A stretch of DNA of 64,000 bases. It comes from Dysosmobacter acutus. GTDB taxonomy: Bacteria > Bacillota > Clostridia > Oscillospirales > Oscillospiraceae. This document shows positions 62,093-64,000 of the stretch, one piece after another (position 1 is the first letter of the stretch; each line of letters begins with the position of its first letter). Under the pieces are notes generated by a model, which saw nothing but the letters and a program-made list of their open reading frames with translations, did not search any database and was not told where the DNA came from. The DNA lies in contig NZ_JAHLQN010000001.1 of the NCBI RefSeq assembly GCF_018919205.1, positions 124,001 to 188,000 on the forward strand, written 5' to 3'. The translations under genes were made by a program, and so were the position numbers.

Positions 62093-63043
62093 ATGGATCC
62101 TTTGATTCAAACCAAGTCGCTGAAAAAATATTTTAAAACGCCCCGCGGGCCGCTCCACGCAGTGGATGGCGTCAGCATCCAGATTCCACGCGGAAAGACT
62201 TTGGGCGTCGTCGGGGAGTCCGGCTGTGGCAAGTCCACACTTGGCCGCACGCTTTTGCGCCTGATCGAGCCGACTTCCGGCGAAATCCTCTATAATGGAG
62301 AGCCAATTCTGAACTACAGCCGAACGCAAATGCAGGAGATGCGCAAAAAGATGCAGATCATCTTTCAGGATCCATACGGCTCTCTCAATCCGCGCATGAC
62401 CGTCAATGAGATCATAGCCGAGCCAATGAAGGTGTGCCGCACCGTGCCCGGACGCCAGGAGCTGAATGACAGGGTTTTGTCCCTGATGGAAACCGTGGGC
62501 CTTGCGCAGAGATTCGTCAACACCTATCCCCACGAACTGGACGGCGGCCGCAGGCAGCGGATCGGCATTGCAAGGGCGCTCTCCCTTGACCCGGAGTTCA
62601 TTGTCTGCGACGAGCCGGTCTCGGCCCTGGACGTCTCCATTCAGGCTCAGATTTTGAATCTGATTATGGATCTACAGAGCAGCATGGGCCTTACCTATAT
62701 GTTCATCACCCACAATCTGAGTGTGGTAAAGCACATCAGTGATGAAATCGTCGTCATGTACCTGGGGCAGTGCGTTGAGCGCGCACCGGTCGATGAGCTT
62801 TTTGAGCACCCGGCCCATCCCTACACCCAGGCGCTGCTCAAGGCGATCCCGGTTCCCAATCTCAGCCAGCGCGGACAGCTCAAGGGGATCATCAAAGGAG
62901 AGGTCAGCAATCCCATCAATCCAAAGCCCGGCTGCCGCTTTGCCAGCCGGTGCCCCTACGCGGCGGCTGTATGTACGGAATGTGATCCGGCGGAAAAAGA
63001 GGCCGCGCCGAATCACTTTGTGGCCTGTGCCCTTGTCAAATAG
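62093..63043 (+). CDS. Dpp/Opp-type ABC ATPase, second subunit, altered signature
   Basis: A protein of 316 aa from ATG 62093. Walker [10 protein letters not shown], Walker [13 protein letters not shown] and the DppF-type C-terminal [14 protein letters not shown]. The ABC signature reads LDGGRRQR instead of LSGGQRQR: the serine that contacts the ATP gamma-phosphate is replaced by Asp. The site it forms may be less active. Asymmetric sites are known in two-ATPase transporters, and the partner has a normal signature. Confidence 0.94.
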   Translation: MDPLIQTKSLKKYFKTPRGPLHAVDGVSIQIPRGKTLGVVGESGCGKSTLGRTLLRLIEPTSGEILYNGEPILNYSRTQMQEMRKKMQIIFQDPYGSLNPRMTVNEIIAEPMKVCRTVPGRQELNDRVLSLMETVGLAQRFVNTYPHELDGGRRQRIGIARALSLDPEFIVCDEPVSALDVSIQAQILNLIMDLQSSMGLTYMFITHNLSVVKHISDEIVVMYLGQCVERAPVDELFEHPAHPYTQALLKAIPVPNLSQRGQLKGIIKGEVSNPINPKPGCRFASRCPYAAAVCTECDPAEKEAAPNHFVACALVK

Positions 63044-63047
63044 AGCG

Positions 63048-63608
63048 ATGGAAAGAAATATTTTGCTGGTTTTTACCAGCCCCAGAAAAAACGGGAATAC
63101 GTCTGTGATAGCGCAGGCGTTTTGTGATGGGGCGCAGAGCCGTGGGGCCGTCGTCCATCGGATCGACATCGGCGGCAAGCCGATCCGCGGCTGCCTGGAG
63201 TGCTACGCCTGCTGTCAGGACCACCAGGGCTGTGTTCAAAAGGACAGTCTGTGGGACATTTACGCGAATTTTCACCTGTATGACGCCGTTGTTTTTGCCG
63301 GGCCAGTCTTTTTCGGCGGCCTGCCGGCGCAGATGAAGGCCTTTATCGACCGGCTGTTTTCCCTATACCCCGGAGGGGGAAGCAAAGACAGCGCTCTCCT
63401 CATGACGGCGGAGGGCGGAGAGGAAACCGGCTTGGGCGGCATGAGCAATCTGGAGGCCGCCCGCCTGGGCTACCAAACGGCGCTGCACTACATCCAATGG
63501 AACATTCAGGGCATTGTCATTGCCACGCACCTGAAAAGCTATGAAGACGCCCTGCGGTGCGAGGCCCGCCGGGAAGCCTATGAACTGGGCCGGCGCATGG
63601 GGGGATAG
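63048..63608 (+). CDS. Flavodoxin-fold NAD(P)H-dependent FMN reductase
   Basis: A protein of 186 aa from ATG 63048, 4 bases after the ATPase stop. The FMN phosphate loop SPRKNGNTSVIAQAF and the AGPVFFGGLPAQMKAFIDRL segment define the NADPH-dependent FMN reductase/flavodoxin family. A cysteine group GCLECYACCQDHQGC lies in between, typical of multimeric iron-sulphur flavoprotein-like members, though here probably for folding or metal. Likely an electron donor for a step in the pathway. No strong ribosome site; coupling to the gene upstream is likely. Confidence 0.87.
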   Translation: MERNILLVFTSPRKNGNTSVIAQAFCDGAQSRGAVVHRIDIGGKPIRGCLECYACCQDHQGCVQKDSLWDIYANFHLYDAVVFAGPVFFGGLPAQMKAFIDRLFSLYPGGGSKDSALLMTAEGGEETGLGGMSNLEAARLGYQTALHYIQWNIQGIVIATHLKSYEDALRCEARREAYELGRRMGG

Positions 63609-63671
63609 CCTCCGGCCCCCCCTTCTGAGCGGCTCATCAAATCCATGACAGGGAAAGGAAGCTGAGGACTT

Positions 63672-64000
63672 ATGCTGAACAGTTTTGTTTATGACATTCC
63701 GACAAAGGTCTATTTTGGCAAGGATCAAATGAATCATCTCGGCCCGGAGCTCAGGAAATTCGGGACACGCGTACTGCTGGTCTATGGCGGAGGCTCGATC
63801 AAAAAAACAGGGCTCTATGATCGGGTTGCAGAGGAGCTCCGGGACGCGGGACTGAGCTGTTTTGAGCTTTCGGGTGTGGACCCCAACCCCCGCATCACCT
63901 CTGTTGCGCAGGGGGCGAACCTCTGCAGGGAGCACGGCATCGACGTTCTCCTGGCAGTGGGTGGCGGTTCAGTCATCGACTGCGCAAAGGTCATTGCGGC
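63672..64000 (+). CDS. Iron-containing alcohol dehydrogenase, 3' end cut by window
   Basis: The first 109 residues of a protein that runs past the right edge. MLNSFVYDIPTKVYFGKDQM, then LLVYGGGSIKKTGLYDRV and LLAVGGGSVIDCAKVIAA are the NAD(P)-binding half of the butanol-dehydrogenase-like iron alcohol dehydrogenases. ATG 63672 has AAGGAAG upstream. The iron-binding half lies outside the window. It would reduce an aldehyde or ketone made in the pathway. Confidence 0.85.
   Translation, partial: MLNSFVYDIPTKVYFGKDQMNHLGPELRKFGTRVLLVYGGGSIKKTGLYDRVAEELRDAGLSCFELSGVDPNPRITSVAQGANLCREHGIDVLLAVGGGSVIDCAKVIA

Noticed and set aside
1..64000. CRISPR arrays, tRNA or rRNA genes
   Set aside because: No regularly spaced direct repeats, no cloverleaf or rRNA-like stretch was seen on either strand.

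Overview
The window reads as gut-type Clostridia DNA, most likely Oscillospirales/Oscillospiraceae. The evidence is a moderately high GC content, strong GGAGG ribosome sites, TTG/GTG starts, SLH domains of the TRAQ type, and a Tn1549/Tn916-type integrative conjugative element (ICE). No database search was possible, so family names rest on recognised motifs and gene order.

Region 1 (1 to about 42,400) is most of an ICE whose left end lies outside the window. It starts inside a giant methylase/SNF2-helicase gene. DUF3848-like proteins and a self-contained small-protein/RhuM cassette follow. Next comes the DNA-processing set: a TOPRIM protein, a candidate oriT, MobC, the MOBP relaxase, a PcfB-like protein and an ArdC-like protein. 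A surface set follows: a membrane-anchored secreted protein, a class D-like sortase, a stalk-domain protein and a 1,724-aa thioester/Cna-B fibre protein. The mating-channel genes are VirD4, a VirB2/Maff2-like protein, a VirB6-like protein, PrgI, VirB4 and an NlpC/P60 hydrolase, with a small divergent XRE module embedded among them. An HU gene with its own promoter and terminator ends this block.

Cargo (29,938 to 38,790) consists of a membrane-tethered LuxR-type regulator with an orphan substrate-binding lipoprotein on the minus strand. On the plus strand are two zinc-ribbon proteins, a divergent receiver-like protein and a 1,375-aa SLH surface protein. The right end carries a Tn916-style control module: XRE repressor (minus), sigma-like Orf7, Orf8, a 465-base structured non-coding stretch, Xis and Int. 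Candidate Int arm repeats follow at 42,335-42,375.

Region 2 (42,400 to 54,400) is chromosomal. It holds a tandem DUF3841 pair, a kdpFABC potassium-pump operon with two extra small membrane proteins between kdpB and kdpC, and a 50-aa membrane protein read divergently. A LytS-type sensor kinase with its response regulator and a Cache/HAMP/GGDEF diguanylate cyclase complete it. There is no KdpD/KdpE pair.

Region 3 (54,490 to the right edge) is a MarR repressor divergent from a catabolic operon. The operon encodes an AstE/AspA-type zinc deacylase, a MalY/PatB-type C-S lyase, a complete Dpp/Opp-type ABC transporter, a flavodoxin-fold reductase and the start of an iron-containing alcohol dehydrogenase. 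The gene set suggests uptake, deacylation and C-S cleavage of small conjugates such as N-acyl-cysteine S-conjugates. That is an inference and the most interesting metabolic hypothesis here.

Other notable items are two ICE genes whose best start codons are ATA and ATC, a candidate oriT, a hairpin that can mask the VirB6-like ribosome site, twin XRE operators, in-frame palindromes in the hydrolase gene, a fibre protein that stops right after its LPKTG motif, and terminators inside the transfer operon.
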